Notes under the pieces: model-generated | The model's database searches: none | What the model was told of the DNA's origin: nothing | What the model saw: only the letters and a program-made list of their open reading frames with translations | From: an uncultured Microbacterium sp. | GTDB taxonomy: Bacteria; Actinomycetota; Actinomycetes; Actinomycetales; Microbacteriaceae | Assembly: GCF_947488465.1 (NCBI RefSeq) | Contig: NZ_CANKZA010000003.1 | Location: 310,001 to 374,000, forward strand | DNA length: 64,000 nt | Direction of reading: 5' to 3' | Program-made: the position numbers and the translations under genes | Part shown: positions 35,549 to 44,801 of the stretch, in pieces | How positions within the stretch are numbered: the first letter of the stretch is position 1 | Layout: each line of letters begins with the position of its first letter

Positions 35549-36172
35549 ATCAGCGATCCCCGCACCAACGACCGCATCCGCGTTCCCGAGGTCCGCCTCG
35601 TCGGACCCGCAGGTGAGCAGGTCGGCGTCGTCCGTATCGAGGTCGCGCTGCGCCTGGCTCAGGAAGCCGATCTCGACCTGGTCGAGGTCGCTCCGGACTC
35701 GAAGCCTCCCGTCGTCAAGATCATGGACTACGGGAAGTTCAAGTACGAAGCCGCGCAGAAGGCGAAGGAAGCGCGCCGCAACCAGGCGAACACGATCCTC
35801 AAAGAGGTTCGTTTCCGCCTGAAGATCGACAATCACGACTACGAAACCAAGCGCAAGCGCGCCGAGGGCTTCCTCAAGACCGGCGACAAGGTCAAAGCCA
35901 TGATCTTGTTCCGCGGTCGCGAGCAGTCCCGTCCCGACCAGGGCGTGCGCCTACTGCGGAAGTTCGCCGAGGATGTGGCTGAGTTCGGCACCGTGGAGTC
36001 CAACCCCACGATCGACGGACGCAACATGGTCATGGTGATCGCGCCGCACAAGAACAAGTCCGAGGTCAAGACCGAGCAGAACGCCCAGCGCACTGCCAAC
36101 CGCGAAGCCGCACGCCAGGCGCGTACGGGTTCGGACACGGACGCCACGGACGAATCCGCTTCCGCGGAGTAA
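35549..36172 (+). CDS. infC: translation initiation factor IF-3, probable AUC start
   Basis: IF-3 keeps ribosomal subunits apart and checks start-codon pairing. The product has 207 residues: N-domain [18 protein letters not shown] through [20 protein letters not shown], a Lys-rich linker helix, and C-domain from [14 protein letters not shown] to VMVIAPHK. The mature family sequence begins at ATC 35549, with a well-spaced GAGGAG eight bases earlier. No ATG or GTG fits as well; in-frame GTGs at 35510 and 35516 would add an unconserved tail. infC genes are known for rare AUU/AUC starts that IF-3 itself discriminates against. The acidic tail is lineage-specific. Confidence 0.9.
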   Translation: MSDPRTNDRIRVPEVRLVGPAGEQVGVVRIEVALRLAQEADLDLVEVAPDSKPPVVKIMDYGKFKYEAAQKAKEARRNQANTILKEVRFRLKIDNHDYETKRKRAEGFLKTGDKVKAMILFRGREQSRPDQGVRLLRKFAEDVAEFGTVESNPTIDGRNMVMVIAPHKNKSEVKTEQNAQRTANREAARQARTGSDTDATDESASAE

Positions 36173-36217
36173 TCCCCACAGACTCCGGCCCGCCGGATCC
36201 ACAACGAAGGAAAAATC

Positions 36218-36412
36218 ATGCCGAAGCAGAAGACCCACTCGGGTGCCAAGAAGCGCTTCAAGGTCACCGGAAGCGGCAAGCTCATGAAGCAGCAGGCCGG
36301 GATGCGCCACAACCTCGAGGGCAAGGCCAGCAAGCGCAAGCGTCGCCTCAACGGCGAGCAGGTCCTGGCCCACGGTGACGCCAAGGTCGCCAAGAAACTC
36401 CTCGGTCACTGA
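36218..36412 (+). CDS. rpmI: 50S ribosomal protein bL35
   Basis: A 64-residue basic ribosomal protein with the family signature [20 protein letters not shown] at its start. It lies between infC and rplT with an AAGGA ribosome site (GAAGGAAAAATC). The operon order is universal. Confidence 0.98.
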   Translation: MPKQKTHSGAKKRFKVTGSGKLMKQQAGMRHNLEGKASKRKRRLNGEQVLAHGDAKVAKKLLGH

Positions 36413-36441
36413 GTACCGACGCACGTTAGGAAATAGAAGAA

Positions 36442-36822
36442 ATGGCTAGAGTCAAGCGGGCGGTAAACGCCCACAAGAAGCGTCGCGTCATCCTGGAGCG
36501 CGCCTCCGGTTACCGGGGTCAGCGTTCGCGCCTGTACCGCAAGGCGAAGGAGCAGGTCACCCACTCGCTCGTCTACGCGTACCGTGACCGTCGCAAGCGC
36601 AAGGGCGACTTCCGTCGCCTCTGGATCCAGCGCATCAACGCTGCGAGCCGCCAGAACGGCCTCACGTACAACCGCTTCATCCAGGGTCTCGGCCTCGCCG
36701 GTGTCCAGGTCGACCGTCGCATGCTCGCCGAGCTCGCGGTCAACGAGCCGGCGACCTTCGCGTCGCTGATCGCGACCGCCAAGGCTGCACTGCCGGCCGA
36801 CGTCAACGCTCCGCGCGTCTGA
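36442..36822 (+). CDS. rplT: 50S ribosomal protein bL20
   Basis: A 126-residue basic protein that is essential early in 50S assembly. [15 protein letters not shown] and the block [20 protein letters not shown] are diagnostic. It is the last gene of the infC operon and is followed by a strong terminator. Confidence 0.98.
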   Translation: MARVKRAVNAHKKRRVILERASGYRGQRSRLYRKAKEQVTHSLVYAYRDRRKRKGDFRRLWIQRINAASRQNGLTYNRFIQGLGLAGVQVDRRMLAELAVNEPATFASLIATAKAALPADVNAPRV

Positions 36823-36840
36823 CACGTCGCCGCATCATCG

Positions 36841-36870
36841 AAGGGCGTCTTCCTCCGGGAAGGCGCCCTT
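36841..36870 (+). terminator. terminator of the infC-rpmI-rplT operon
   Basis: Thirteen-base arms (36841-36853 and 36858-36870, AAGGGCGTCTTCC) with one wobble pair and a TCCG loop lie 18 bases after the rplT stop. No T-run follows. Confidence 0.8.
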
Positions 36871-36902
36871 CGTCGCATCCGGAGAACGTCGCTGTGCGGC
36901 CC

Positions 36903-36914
36903 TATGCTGAGATC
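36903..36914 (+). promoter_or_regulatory. -10 element of the SpoU methyltransferase gene (leaderless type)
   Basis: TATGCT (36903-36908), six bases, GTG at 36915. This selects 36915 over the GTG at 36894. Confidence 0.5.
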
Positions 36915-37715
36915 GTGCTCGAGAACCCGCGTTCCCCCCGCGTGCGCGCGGTTGCCAAGCTGACCAAGCGAAGCGCGCGGCAAGAGACCGGACTCTTCCT
37001 CCTCGAGGGACCGCAGGCTGCCCGCGAAGCGCTGGCGTACCGTCCCGATACCCTCATCGAGGTGTTTGCGACGCCGGCCGCGATGGAGCGGCATCCCGAC
37101 CTCCGCGACGCCGCCCGGGACGCGGGTATCGACGTCGAGTTCACGACCGAGGCGGTTCTGGATGCCATGGCCGACACGGTCACGCCGCAGGGCATCGTCG
37201 CGGTGGCGCGCCAATCACCGACCTCGCTGAAAGACATCTTCGACGGCACGCCCACACTCATCGCGATCTGCGAAGAAGTGCGTGATCCAGGCAACCTCGG
37301 CACCATCATCCGAGCAGCGGATGCGGCCGGCGCGGACGCGGTGGTCCTCACCGGGCGGACTGTGGATCCGTACAACCCCAAGGTGGTCCGCGCCACGACC
37401 GGCTCGCTGTTCCACGTGCCTGTCGCCGTCGGCGCCGACCTCGTGTCGACCATCGAGCGCGCGCACGCCTCGGGCCTGCGGGTGATTGCGGCCGACGTCG
37501 GAGGAGACGACTTCCTGACTCGACGGGACGTCCTTCGTGAGCCGACGGCATGGCTCTTCGGCAACGAGGCACGGGGTCTCGAAGACGATGCGCTCGCGCT
37601 GGTCGATCTCTCGTTGCGGCTGCCGATCTACGGCCGCGCCGAATCATTGAACCTCGCCACTGCGGCAAGCGTCTGCCTGTACGAAACCGCCTTCGCGCAG
37701 CGCGCCGATCGCTGA
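36915..37715 (+). CDS. TrmH/SpoU family RNA methyltransferase
   Basis: This SPOUT-class SAM-dependent 2'-O-ribose methyltransferase has 266 residues. The N-terminal substrate-binding part contains LFLLEGPQAAREAL; the knotted catalytic domain shows EEVRDPGNLGTIIRAADAAG (motif 1), WLFGNEARGL (motif 2) and LPIYGRAESLNLATAASV (motif 3). The 23S rRNA or tRNA target cannot be told. It follows the ribosomal operon after a terminator, with its own leaderless-type promoter. Confidence 0.9.
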   Translation: MLENPRSPRVRAVAKLTKRSARQETGLFLLEGPQAAREALAYRPDTLIEVFATPAAMERHPDLRDAARDAGIDVEFTTEAVLDAMADTVTPQGIVAVARQSPTSLKDIFDGTPTLIAICEEVRDPGNLGTIIRAADAAGADAVVLTGRTVDPYNPKVVRATTGSLFHVPVAVGADLVSTIERAHASGLRVIAADVGGDDFLTRRDVLREPTAWLFGNEARGLEDDALALVDLSLRLPIYGRAESLNLATAASVCLYETAFAQRADR

Positions 37716-37765
37716 GCGAATTGTTCCGGGCGGGTTACGACTCGGTCAAGATCCTGTGGAGAGCT

Positions 37766-37801
37766 TGAGTTTTTTCTGAGCGTTCTGCTTAGGCTGACCC
37801 C
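37766..37801 (+). promoter_or_regulatory. promoter of the amino-acid importer operon (leaderless type)
   Basis: TTGAGT (37766-37771), 18 bases, TAGGCT (37790-37795), six bases, ATG at 37802. This is the most complete promoter among the leaderless set. Confidence 0.6.
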
Positions 37802-38590
37802 ATGGCGACACCCGATCCTGCCCCCGCGACGTCGAACATCACCGTGCGTCGGGGCGACCCGCTCGTCGTGGTGAGCGACGTGCAGAAGCACTACGGCGAG
37901 TTTCAAGCGCTCACCGACGTGAACCTGACGGTCAATCGCGGCGAGGTGGTTGTCGTCATCGGGCCCTCCGGCTCAGGGAAGTCGACCCTGTGCCGCACGA
38001 TCAACCGCCTGGAGACGATCACGAGCGGTTCGATCTCCATCGACGGCACCGAACTCCCCAAGGAAGGGAAGGGACTCGCCGCGCTCCGTGCCGACGTCGG
38101 AATGGTCTTCCAGTCGTTCAATCTCTTCGCCCACCTCACGATCCTCGACAACGTCACGCTCGGGCCGATCAAGGTTCGAAAGATGAAGAAGGCGGATGCC
38201 GAGCGCGAGGCGATGGTGCTTCTGGAACGCGTCGGCGTCGGGCACCAAGCATCCAAGCTTCCTGCGCAACTGTCCGGTGGTCAGCAGCAGCGCGTCGCGA
38301 TCGCGCGCTCCCTTGCGATGCAGCCGAAGGTGATGCTCTTCGATGAGCCCACCAGCGCACTGGACCCCGAAATGATCAACGAGGTACTCGACGTCATGGT
38401 CGGACTCGCCCAAGACGGCATGACCATGATCGTTGTCACCCACGAGATGGGTTTCGCCCGAAAAGCCGCCGATCGCGTGGTCTTCATGGCGGACGGCAAG
38501 ATCCTCGAAGACGACACTCCCGAAGAGTTCTTCACCCACCCGAAGACGGATCGGGCCAAGGACTTCCTCTCCAAACTCATCACGCATTGA
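37802..38590 (+). CDS. gluA: glutamate-type amino acid ABC transporter ATP-binding protein
   Basis: The ATPase of a polar amino acid importer, 262 residues. Walker [10 protein letters not shown], the Q-loop in [13 protein letters not shown], signature [13 protein letters not shown], Walker [12 protein letters not shown] and the H-loop VTHEMGFA are intact. The order ATPase, binding protein, two permeases and the sequence match GluABCD of Corynebacterium; glutamate/aspartate specificity is inferred. The first about 20 residues ([12 protein letters not shown]) are a variable extension. Confidence 0.92.
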   Translation: MATPDPAPATSNITVRRGDPLVVVSDVQKHYGEFQALTDVNLTVNRGEVVVVIGPSGSGKSTLCRTINRLETITSGSISIDGTELPKEGKGLAALRADVGMVFQSFNLFAHLTILDNVTLGPIKVRKMKKADAEREAMVLLERVGVGHQASKLPAQLSGGQQQRVAIARSLAMQPKVMLFDEPTSALDPEMINEVLDVMVGLAQDGMTMIVVTHEMGFARKAADRVVFMADGKILEDDTPEEFFTHPKTDRAKDFLSKLITH

Positions 38591-38654
38591 TCGATGTCCG
38601 CGGCCTTGTACCGGTCGCGGAGCTCTGAAAGAAACGAAACCAGGAGGACTCCAC

Positions 38655-39563
38655 ATGCGTAAGACACGGATCAGCATGACTCTGGCGGGAGTGGCACTTG
38701 CCGCACTCGCCCTCGCGGGCTGCAACAGCGGAACGCCGGGCGCCGCTCCCTCCGACGGCGGTACGGACGAAGGCACGGACGAGGGAACGGCCTGGTTCGA
38801 GGTCGCCTCCGATGTCGCGCTCGAAGGCAGCCCGACGTTCGACAAGATCAGTTCGGCCGGCAAGGTCGTGGTCGGCGTGAAGGAAGACCAGCCCGGTCTC
38901 GGCTACCTCGACGTCGTGAGCGGTGAGCGCACCGGCTTCGACATCGACATCGCCCGTTGGATCGCGGCGTCGCTCGGCATGGATGAGGAGGACATCGAGT
39001 TCATCCGTGTCGACTCGTCGGCGCGCGAGCAGTCGATCGTCAATGGCGACATCGACTACTACGTCGGCACCTACTCGATCACCGACAAGCGCAAGGACGT
39101 CATCGACTTCGCCGGCCCGTACTTCATCACCGGTCAGGGACTGCTCGTCGCCAGCGACAGCGAGATCACCGGCGAGGGTGACCTCGACGAGACCACCAAC
39201 GTGTGCTCGGCGACCGGCTCCACCCCGATCCAGAACATCCGAACGAACTACCCGAACGTCCCCACCACGGAGTTCAACAGCTACTCCGAGTGTGTGGAAG
39301 CGCTCGTCAACGGACAGGTCGCTGCCGTCACGACCGACCAGGCGATCCTGATCGGGTACGCAGCGCAGCAGCCGGATGAGCTCAAGGTCGTCGGTGAGCC
39401 CTTCAGTGAAGAGCGCTACGGCGTCGGCATCACCAAGGGCGACTCCGTCCTGCAGGACCACATCAACACCCTCTTCACCGACGGGGGCGAGATCTGGCAG
39501 GCGATCTTCGACAAGAACCTCGGTTCGTCGGGCATCGAAGTCACCCAGCCCGCCGTCGACTGA
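38655..39563 (+). CDS. gluB: glutamate-type ABC transporter substrate-binding lipoprotein
   Basis: The product has 302 residues with a lipoprotein signal peptide (MRKTRISMTLAGVALAALAL) and lipobox LAGC; the mature protein is attached at Cys25 or so. An acidic Gly/Thr linker precedes a type-3 periplasmic binding fold (VVVGVKEDQPGLGYLD, GFDIDIARWIAASLG). The Cys pair around VCSATGSTPIQN and SYSECVEALV resembles the GluB disulfide. Ribosome site CAGGAGG. A perfect hairpin follows the stop. Confidence 0.92.
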   Translation: MRKTRISMTLAGVALAALALAGCNSGTPGAAPSDGGTDEGTDEGTAWFEVASDVALEGSPTFDKISSAGKVVVGVKEDQPGLGYLDVVSGERTGFDIDIARWIAASLGMDEEDIEFIRVDSSAREQSIVNGDIDYYVGTYSITDKRKDVIDFAGPYFITGQGLLVASDSEITGEGDLDETTNVCSATGSTPIQNIRTNYPNVPTTEFNSYSECVEALVNGQVAAVTTDQAILIGYAAQQPDELKVVGEPFSEERYGVGITKGDSVLQDHINTLFTDGGEIWQAIFDKNLGSSGIEVTQPAVD

Positions 39564-39569
39564 CAGTGC

Positions 39570-39608
39570 CGCCGGTGACAGGAGCGTGAGCCGCTCCTGT
39601 CACCGGCG
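39570..39608 (+). terminator. 17-base perfect hairpin between gluB and gluC
   Basis: Arms 39570-39586 and 39592-39608 pair without mismatch around the loop TGAGC. There is no T-run. In the middle of an operon such a stem acts as partial terminator or 3' stabiliser, giving more binding protein than permease; that role is inferred. Confidence 0.8.
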
Positions 39609-39638
39609 CTCTCCGCTCCATCCGAGAAGGGCAGGCGC

Positions 39639-40286
39639 ATGGGCGTCATCTTCGATCACCTCCCCATCTGGGGAGAGGCGATCACCAACACGCTGATCCT
39701 GTTCTTCGGTGGCGCCGTGATCGCTCTCGTGCTCGGCACGATCGTGGGTGCCGCGCGCGTGTCGCCGGTGCCGATCGCCCGGGCCGTAGGCACGGTGTAC
39801 GTGAACACCATCCGCAACACGCCCCTCACGCTGGTGTTCTTCTTCTTTGCCTTCGGCTACCCGCAACTCGGGCTTCCGAAGCTCGACTTCACGCTCCTCG
39901 GCGTCGTTGCGCTCGGCATCTATACGGCCACGTACGTGGCCGAAGTCCTTCGGTCCGGTATCGGCACGGTCCCGGTCGGACAGGCGGAAGCCGCCCGGGC
40001 GATCGGTCTGCCGTTCGGCCAGGTGATGACGCTCGTCGTCCTCCCGCAGGCGTTCCGTTCGGTTGTGCCGCCGATGATGAGCGTCTTCATCGCGCTCCTG
40101 AAGAACACGACGGTCGCCGCCGGATTCTCCGTCGCCGAGCTCGGTCGTATCCGCGCGGTCATGAGCGAGCAGGGCGAGAACGCGCTCGAAGTGCTCCTCT
40201 GGGTCGCGGCCATCTTCGTCGCGCTCGTGCTGCTGCTCTCGTGGGTGCAACGATCTCTCGAGAACCGATGGAGGGTGGCGCGATGA
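39639..40286 (+). CDS. gluC: glutamate-type ABC transporter permease 1
   Basis: A 215-residue membrane permease of the His/Glu family with about five helices and the EAA loop that contacts the ATPase (GQAEAARAIGLPFGQVMTLV). Start ATG 39639 follows GAAGGGC. It overlaps gluD by four bases. It pairs with GluD to form the channel. Confidence 0.9.
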   Translation: MGVIFDHLPIWGEAITNTLILFFGGAVIALVLGTIVGAARVSPVPIARAVGTVYVNTIRNTPLTLVFFFFAFGYPQLGLPKLDFTLLGVVALGIYTATYVAEVLRSGIGTVPVGQAEAARAIGLPFGQVMTLVVLPQAFRSVVPPMMSVFIALLKNTTVAAGFSVAELGRIRAVMSEQGENALEVLLWVAAIFVALVLLLSWVQRSLENRWRVAR

Positions 40287-41194
40287 CTTCCGTGCTGTAC
40301 GACGTCCCCGGACCGCGGGCGGTCCTCCGGAACCGGCTGATCGGTGTCGTGACCGTTCTCGTCATCTTGGCGCTGCTCGGTTTCATCATCTACCGCTTCG
40401 CGGAGACCGGTCAGTTCTCGGCAGAGAAGTGGTACGTCTTCACGTTCTCCACCGTCTGGGTGCAGATCGCCGAGGCGACGGGTCGTACCCTCGCGGCGTT
40501 CGGAGCCGCGGCCGTGCTCGCCCTGCTGTTGGGATTCGTGCTCGCGATCGGGCGGATGTCCGATCACGCGTGGGTGCGAGTGCCGATCACGGCGATCGTC
40601 GAGGTTCTTCGTGCCGTCCCGGTCCTCATCATGATGCTTCTGATGTACTACGGGCTCCCGGTGCTCGGCGTGGACGTCGAGGTCTACTGGGCCGTCGTGA
40701 TCCCGCTCATGCTCTACAACGGCTCGGTCCTCTCCGAGGTCATCCGCGCCGGCGTCGAAGCGCTGCCCAGCGGGCAACGCGAAGCGGGCTATGCCCTCGG
40801 TCTGCGCAAGAGCGGCGTGATGCAGCTGATCCTGCTGCCCCAGGCGATCCGCGCCATGCTCCCCGTGATCATCGCGCAGCTCGTCGTCACGTTGAAGGAC
40901 ACCGCTCTCGGGTTCATCATCACGTATCCCGAGTTGCTCTCGTTCGCGAAGCTGATCGGCAGCCAGGGCACGTACAACCGGCCGATCCTGCAGGCGGCGC
41001 TCGTGGCGGCAGCCATCTACATCGGCCTCTGCCTCATCCTGTCCGGGATCGCGAAGTGGGTGGAGATCCGTCTCCGTCGCTCGCCGCGCGCTGTCGCTGC
41101 CGCCGACAATCTCGCACCGCTCACGCACGAGGGCACGACCAACACGGAGCTCATCGCGGCTCAGCGGGCGCAAGGCCGGCGTCGCCGCGGCTGA
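40283..41194 (+). CDS. gluD: glutamate-type ABC transporter permease 2
   Basis: The product has 303 residues. After an N-terminal extension with one extra helix (residues about 15-40), the permease domain contains ALPSGQREAGYALGLRKSG as EAA loop. The longer N-terminus and hydrophilic C-tail distinguish GluD from GluC. The ATG at 40283 overlaps the gluC stop. Confidence 0.9.
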   Translation: MTSVLYDVPGPRAVLRNRLIGVVTVLVILALLGFIIYRFAETGQFSAEKWYVFTFSTVWVQIAEATGRTLAAFGAAAVLALLLGFVLAIGRMSDHAWVRVPITAIVEVLRAVPVLIMMLLMYYGLPVLGVDVEVYWAVVIPLMLYNGSVLSEVIRAGVEALPSGQREAGYALGLRKSGVMQLILLPQAIRAMLPVIIAQLVVTLKDTALGFIITYPELLSFAKLIGSQGTYNRPILQAALVAAAIYIGLCLILSGIAKWVEIRLRRSPRAVAAADNLAPLTHEGTTNTELIAAQRAQGRRRRG

Positions 41195-41228
41195 TCCACT
41201 CGAGCCCGGAGCGGGCTGCGCGCGCCGG

Positions 41229-41242
41229 TAGACTCCTCTCTT
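41229..41242 (+). promoter_or_regulatory. -10 element of pheS
   Basis: TAGACT (41229-41234), eight bases, GTG at 41243; the spacing is slightly longer than in most of the set. Confidence 0.45.
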
Positions 41243-42283
41243 GTGTCTGACGCACCCGAGATCACCGCCGACGCCGTCGAAGCCGCCGTGAGCGCGGCGC
41301 TCGCGGCCTTCGCCGCCGTATCGTCCACAACCGAACTCAAGGCCGCCCGCTCGGCGCACATCGGTGAGAGTTCTGCGCTCGCGCAGCTCAACGCGCGGAT
41401 GCGGGATGTGCCGAACGATCAGAAGGCCGCATTCGGCAAGCTCGTCGGAGCGGGCCGCGGCCGCGTGACGCAGGCGCTCGCCGCCCGAGAGGCCGAGTTG
41501 GCCGAGGCGGAGACGGCGGCGAAGCTCGAAGCCGAACGGATCGACATCACCGCGGCTCCCCAGCGCGCGCGGGTGGGCGCACGGCATCCGCTCACTCTGT
41601 TGCAGGACCAGGTTGGCGACATCTTCGTCGGGATGGGCTGGGAGATCGCGGAAGGCCCCGAGCTCGAGCACGAGTGGTACAACTTCGACGCGCTGAACCT
41701 CGACGCCGACCATCCGGCACGGCAGATGCAGGACACCTTCTACGTCGATCCCGTTGCCGCGCATCTGCTGCTACGCACCCAGACGAGCCCTGTGCAGATG
41801 CGGTCGATGTTGACGCGGGACCTCCCGATTTACATCGTTTCGCCCGGCCGCGTGTACCGCACAGACGAGTTCGACGCGACCCACCTCCCCGTCTTCAGCC
41901 AGTTCGAGGGGCTCGTGATCGACAAGGGGATCACGATGGCGCACCTCCGCGGCACGCTCGATCACGTCGCCCGTGCGCTCTTCGGCGCCGAGGCGAAGAC
42001 CCGCCTGCGCGCCAACTACTTCCCCTTCACCGAGCCGTCCGCGGAACTCGACCTCTGGCACCCGACCTTCACCGGCGGTGCCCGGTGGATCGAGTGGGGT
42101 GGATGCGGCATGGTGAACCCGAACGTCCTGCGGGCCGCAGGGATCGACCCGGAGGAATACTCCGGATTCGCGTTCGGCATGGGAATCGAACGGACGCTCA
42201 TGTTCCGTTCGGATGTGAAAGACATGCGCGACATGGCCGAAGGCGATGTGCGTTTCAGCGAGCAGTTCGGAATGGTGGTCTGA
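41243..42283 (+). CDS. pheS: phenylalanyl-tRNA synthetase alpha chain
   Basis: Catalytic subunit of the alpha2-beta2 PheRS, 346 residues. The N-terminal coiled coil covers about 1-95; class II motifs follow: HPLTLLQDQVGDIFVGMGWE, motif 2 YIVSPGRVYRTDEFDATHLP, and motif 3 GFAFGMGIERTLMFR. GTG start. pheT starts on the last base of its stop (TGATG). Confidence 0.96.
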   Translation: MSDAPEITADAVEAAVSAALAAFAAVSSTTELKAARSAHIGESSALAQLNARMRDVPNDQKAAFGKLVGAGRGRVTQALAAREAELAEAETAAKLEAERIDITAAPQRARVGARHPLTLLQDQVGDIFVGMGWEIAEGPELEHEWYNFDALNLDADHPARQMQDTFYVDPVAAHLLLRTQTSPVQMRSMLTRDLPIYIVSPGRVYRTDEFDATHLPVFSQFEGLVIDKGITMAHLRGTLDHVARALFGAEAKTRLRANYFPFTEPSAELDLWHPTFTGGARWIEWGGCGMVNPNVLRAAGIDPEEYSGFAFGMGIERTLMFRSDVKDMRDMAEGDVRFSEQFGMVV

Positions 42284-44790
42284 TGCGCATCCCGTTGTCT
42301 TGGCTTCGTGAGTACGTCGATGTCCCCGCCGGCACGACACCCGAGGACGTGCTGGCCTCGCTCGTGTCGGTCGGATTCGAGGAGGAGGACGTCCACGGAT
42401 TCGGGCTGACCGGCCCGATCGTCGTCGGGCAGGTCGTCTCCTTCGACCCTGAACCGCAGTCCAACGGCAAGACCATCCGGTGGTGCCAGGTCGATGTCGG
42501 TGCTTCCCACGGGGGAGTCCGCGGCATCGTCTGCGGTGCCGGCAACTTCTTCGCCGGTGACAAGGTCGTCGTGACCCTGCCCGGAGCCGTGCTGCCCGGC
42601 CCCTTCCCGATCGCCGCTCGCAAGACCTACGGTCATGTCTCGGACGGCATGATCGCGTCGGCTCGCGAACTGGGCCTCGGCGACGAGCACGACGGCATCC
42701 TGCGGCTCGTCGAACTCGGCCTCGACCCCGAGATCGGTACCGACGCGATCGCGCTGCTCGGCCTCGATGATGTCGCGGTCGAGATCAACGTCACCCCCGA
42801 CCGCGGATACGCGCTGTCGTTGCGCGGCGTCGCCCGCGAGTACGCGCACGCGACGGGTGCGGCCTTCCGCGATCCCGGAGACCGGGATTTCGAGGATCTC
42901 GCGCAGCCGACGAGCGGGTTCGACGTCGCCGTCGTCGACGATGCGCCGATCCGCGGCCGCGTGGGCGCGAGCGAGTTCGTCGTCCGCGTCGTCCGTGGCG
43001 TCGATCCGACCCAGCCGACGCCGGCGTGGATGATCGCGCGGCTCCAGCTCGCCGGCATCCGCTCGCTCGGCGTGCTCATCGACATCACGAACTACGTCAT
43101 GCTGGAGCTCGGCAATCCGATCCACGGCTACGACCTTGATCGACTGACGGGCGGCATCACCGTCCGGCGCGCGCGAGCGGGGGAGCACCTCACGACGCTC
43201 GACGGCAAAGACCGCGCGCTTTCGGCCGAGGATCTCCTGATCACCGACGACTCCGGTCCGATCGGGCTCGCCGGAGTCATGGGCGGCGCGACGACCGAGA
43301 TGACCGACGCGACCCGCGACGTGCTGATCGAAGCGGCGATCTTCGACACCGTGACCATCGCGCGCAGCGCCCGTCGACACAAGCTGCCCTCCGAGGCATC
43401 CAAGCGCTTCGAGCGCGGCGTCGATCCCCTCATTCCCTTCGTGGCCGCCCGGCGCGTCGCGGACCTGATGGTGGCCCACGCCGGCGGCACGCTCGGCGAG
43501 GAGGGCGGCGCGTTGTTCGCCGAGGTCTTCCTCGAGGCGATCGACCTGCCGCGGGGCTTCCCCGCGGGTCTCATCGGTGTCGACTACACGGATGCCGAGG
43601 TCATCGGCGCGCTCGAGACCATCGGCGCAGAGGTGACGGAGGACGGCGAGACCCTCACCGTGATCCCGCCGTCGTGGCGTCCGGACCTCACCGACAAGTG
43701 GACGCTCGCCGAGGAGGTCGCCCGCATCACGGGGTACGACCGCATCCCGTCCGTGCTGCCGATTCCGCCCTCGGGCCGCGGCTTCACGTCCGCGCAGGCC
43801 GGCCGGCGTCGCGTCGCGAACGCACTGGCCGCTTCCGGTTTCGTCGAGACGCCCTCGTTCGGATTCACCACCGAGGCACAGAATGACCTGCACGGGTCAC
43901 CGTCGGGAGAGCACCTGCCCTCGATGAGGCTCGCGAATCCGCTCGACGGCCAGGCGCCGTTCCTTCGGCGCTCGCTCGTCCCCGGCCTCCTCCAGGTCGC
44001 GCACCGCAACGAGGCGCGCGGACTGACGGACCTGGCGTTGTTCGAAACCGGCGCCGTCTTCCTCCCCGAGGTGGGTGTCACATACGGCACCGAGACCGTG
44101 CCGCCGGCAGCCGTGCGACCGGATGCCGCGACCCTCGCCGCACTCGATGCCGCGATCCCGCCGCAGCCGCGCCATGTCGCCATCCTGCTGACCGGCCTCC
44201 GGGTCGCCAAGCAGCCGGGTCAGCCGGCAGAACCCTTCGACGTGGCCGATGCGCTGGACGCCGTCCGCACGATCGCCGTCGCGGCCGGGGTCGAGATCAC
44301 TGTCGCGCAAGCGGCCCGCGCGGCGCTCCATCCCGGTCGCACCGGTGTGCTTCTGGTGGACGACACCGAGGTCGGCTACGTGGGCGAACTCCTGCCGGCC
44401 GTTTCGGCGGCCGCCGATCTGCCCGGGAGGGTGATCGTCGCCGAGCTCGACCTCGATCTCGTGCTCGACCTCGCGGGTGAGAAGGTCGTCGCTGCGGCGC
44501 TGTCCGGATACCCTGCGGCGACGCAGGATGTGTCCCTCGTCGTGGATGCCGCACTCCCGGCGGCCGGTGTGCGGGCTGCGCTCGCCGACGGCGCCGGGTC
44601 GTTGCTCGAGTCTGTGCGCCTGGTGGACGACTATCGCGGTGCGGGTCTTGCGGAGGGGACGAAGAGCCTGACGTTCGCGCTCCGTTTCCGTGCCGATGAC
44701 CGGACACTGACGGCAGCGGAGGCGTCGGAAGCGAAGCTCGCTGGCGTCGCCGCGGCTGCGGAGCGGTTCGGGGCGGCGATCCGCGAGTAG
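42283..44790 (+). CDS. pheT: phenylalanyl-tRNA synthetase beta chain
   Basis: Editing and tRNA-binding subunit of PheRS, 835 residues. Domain order is standard: MRIPLSWLREYVDVP start, OB-fold tRNA-binding domain (about 40-155), B3/B4 editing domain (HKLPSEASKRFERGVDP), B5, the catalytic-like domain, and the C-terminal anticodon-binding ferredoxin fold (SGYPAATQDVSLVVD onward). The start at 42283 overlaps the pheS stop by one base. Confidence 0.96.
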   Translation: MRIPLSWLREYVDVPAGTTPEDVLASLVSVGFEEEDVHGFGLTGPIVVGQVVSFDPEPQSNGKTIRWCQVDVGASHGGVRGIVCGAGNFFAGDKVVVTLPGAVLPGPFPIAARKTYGHVSDGMIASARELGLGDEHDGILRLVELGLDPEIGTDAIALLGLDDVAVEINVTPDRGYALSLRGVAREYAHATGAAFRDPGDRDFEDLAQPTSGFDVAVVDDAPIRGRVGASEFVVRVVRGVDPTQPTPAWMIARLQLAGIRSLGVLIDITNYVMLELGNPIHGYDLDRLTGGITVRRARAGEHLTTLDGKDRALSAEDLLITDDSGPIGLAGVMGGATTEMTDATRDVLIEAAIFDTVTIARSARRHKLPSEASKRFERGVDPLIPFVAARRVADLMVAHAGGTLGEEGGALFAEVFLEAIDLPRGFPAGLIGVDYTDAEVIGALETIGAEVTEDGETLTVIPPSWRPDLTDKWTLAEEVARITGYDRIPSVLPIPPSGRGFTSAQAGRRRVANALAASGFVETPSFGFTTEAQNDLHGSPSGEHLPSMRLANPLDGQAPFLRRSLVPGLLQVAHRNEARGLTDLALFETGAVFLPEVGVTYGTETVPPAAVRPDAATLAALDAAIPPQPRHVAILLTGLRVAKQPGQPAEPFDVADALDAVRTIAVAAGVEITVAQAARAALHPGRTGVLLVDDTEVGYVGELLPAVSAAADLPGRVIVAELDLDLVLDLAGEKVVAAALSGYPAATQDVSLVVDAALPAAGVRAALADGAGSLLESVRLVDDYRGAGLAEGTKSLTFALRFRADDRTLTAAEASEAKLAGVAAAAERFGAAIRE

Positions 44791-44801
44791 TCGCGGAGGA
44801 A

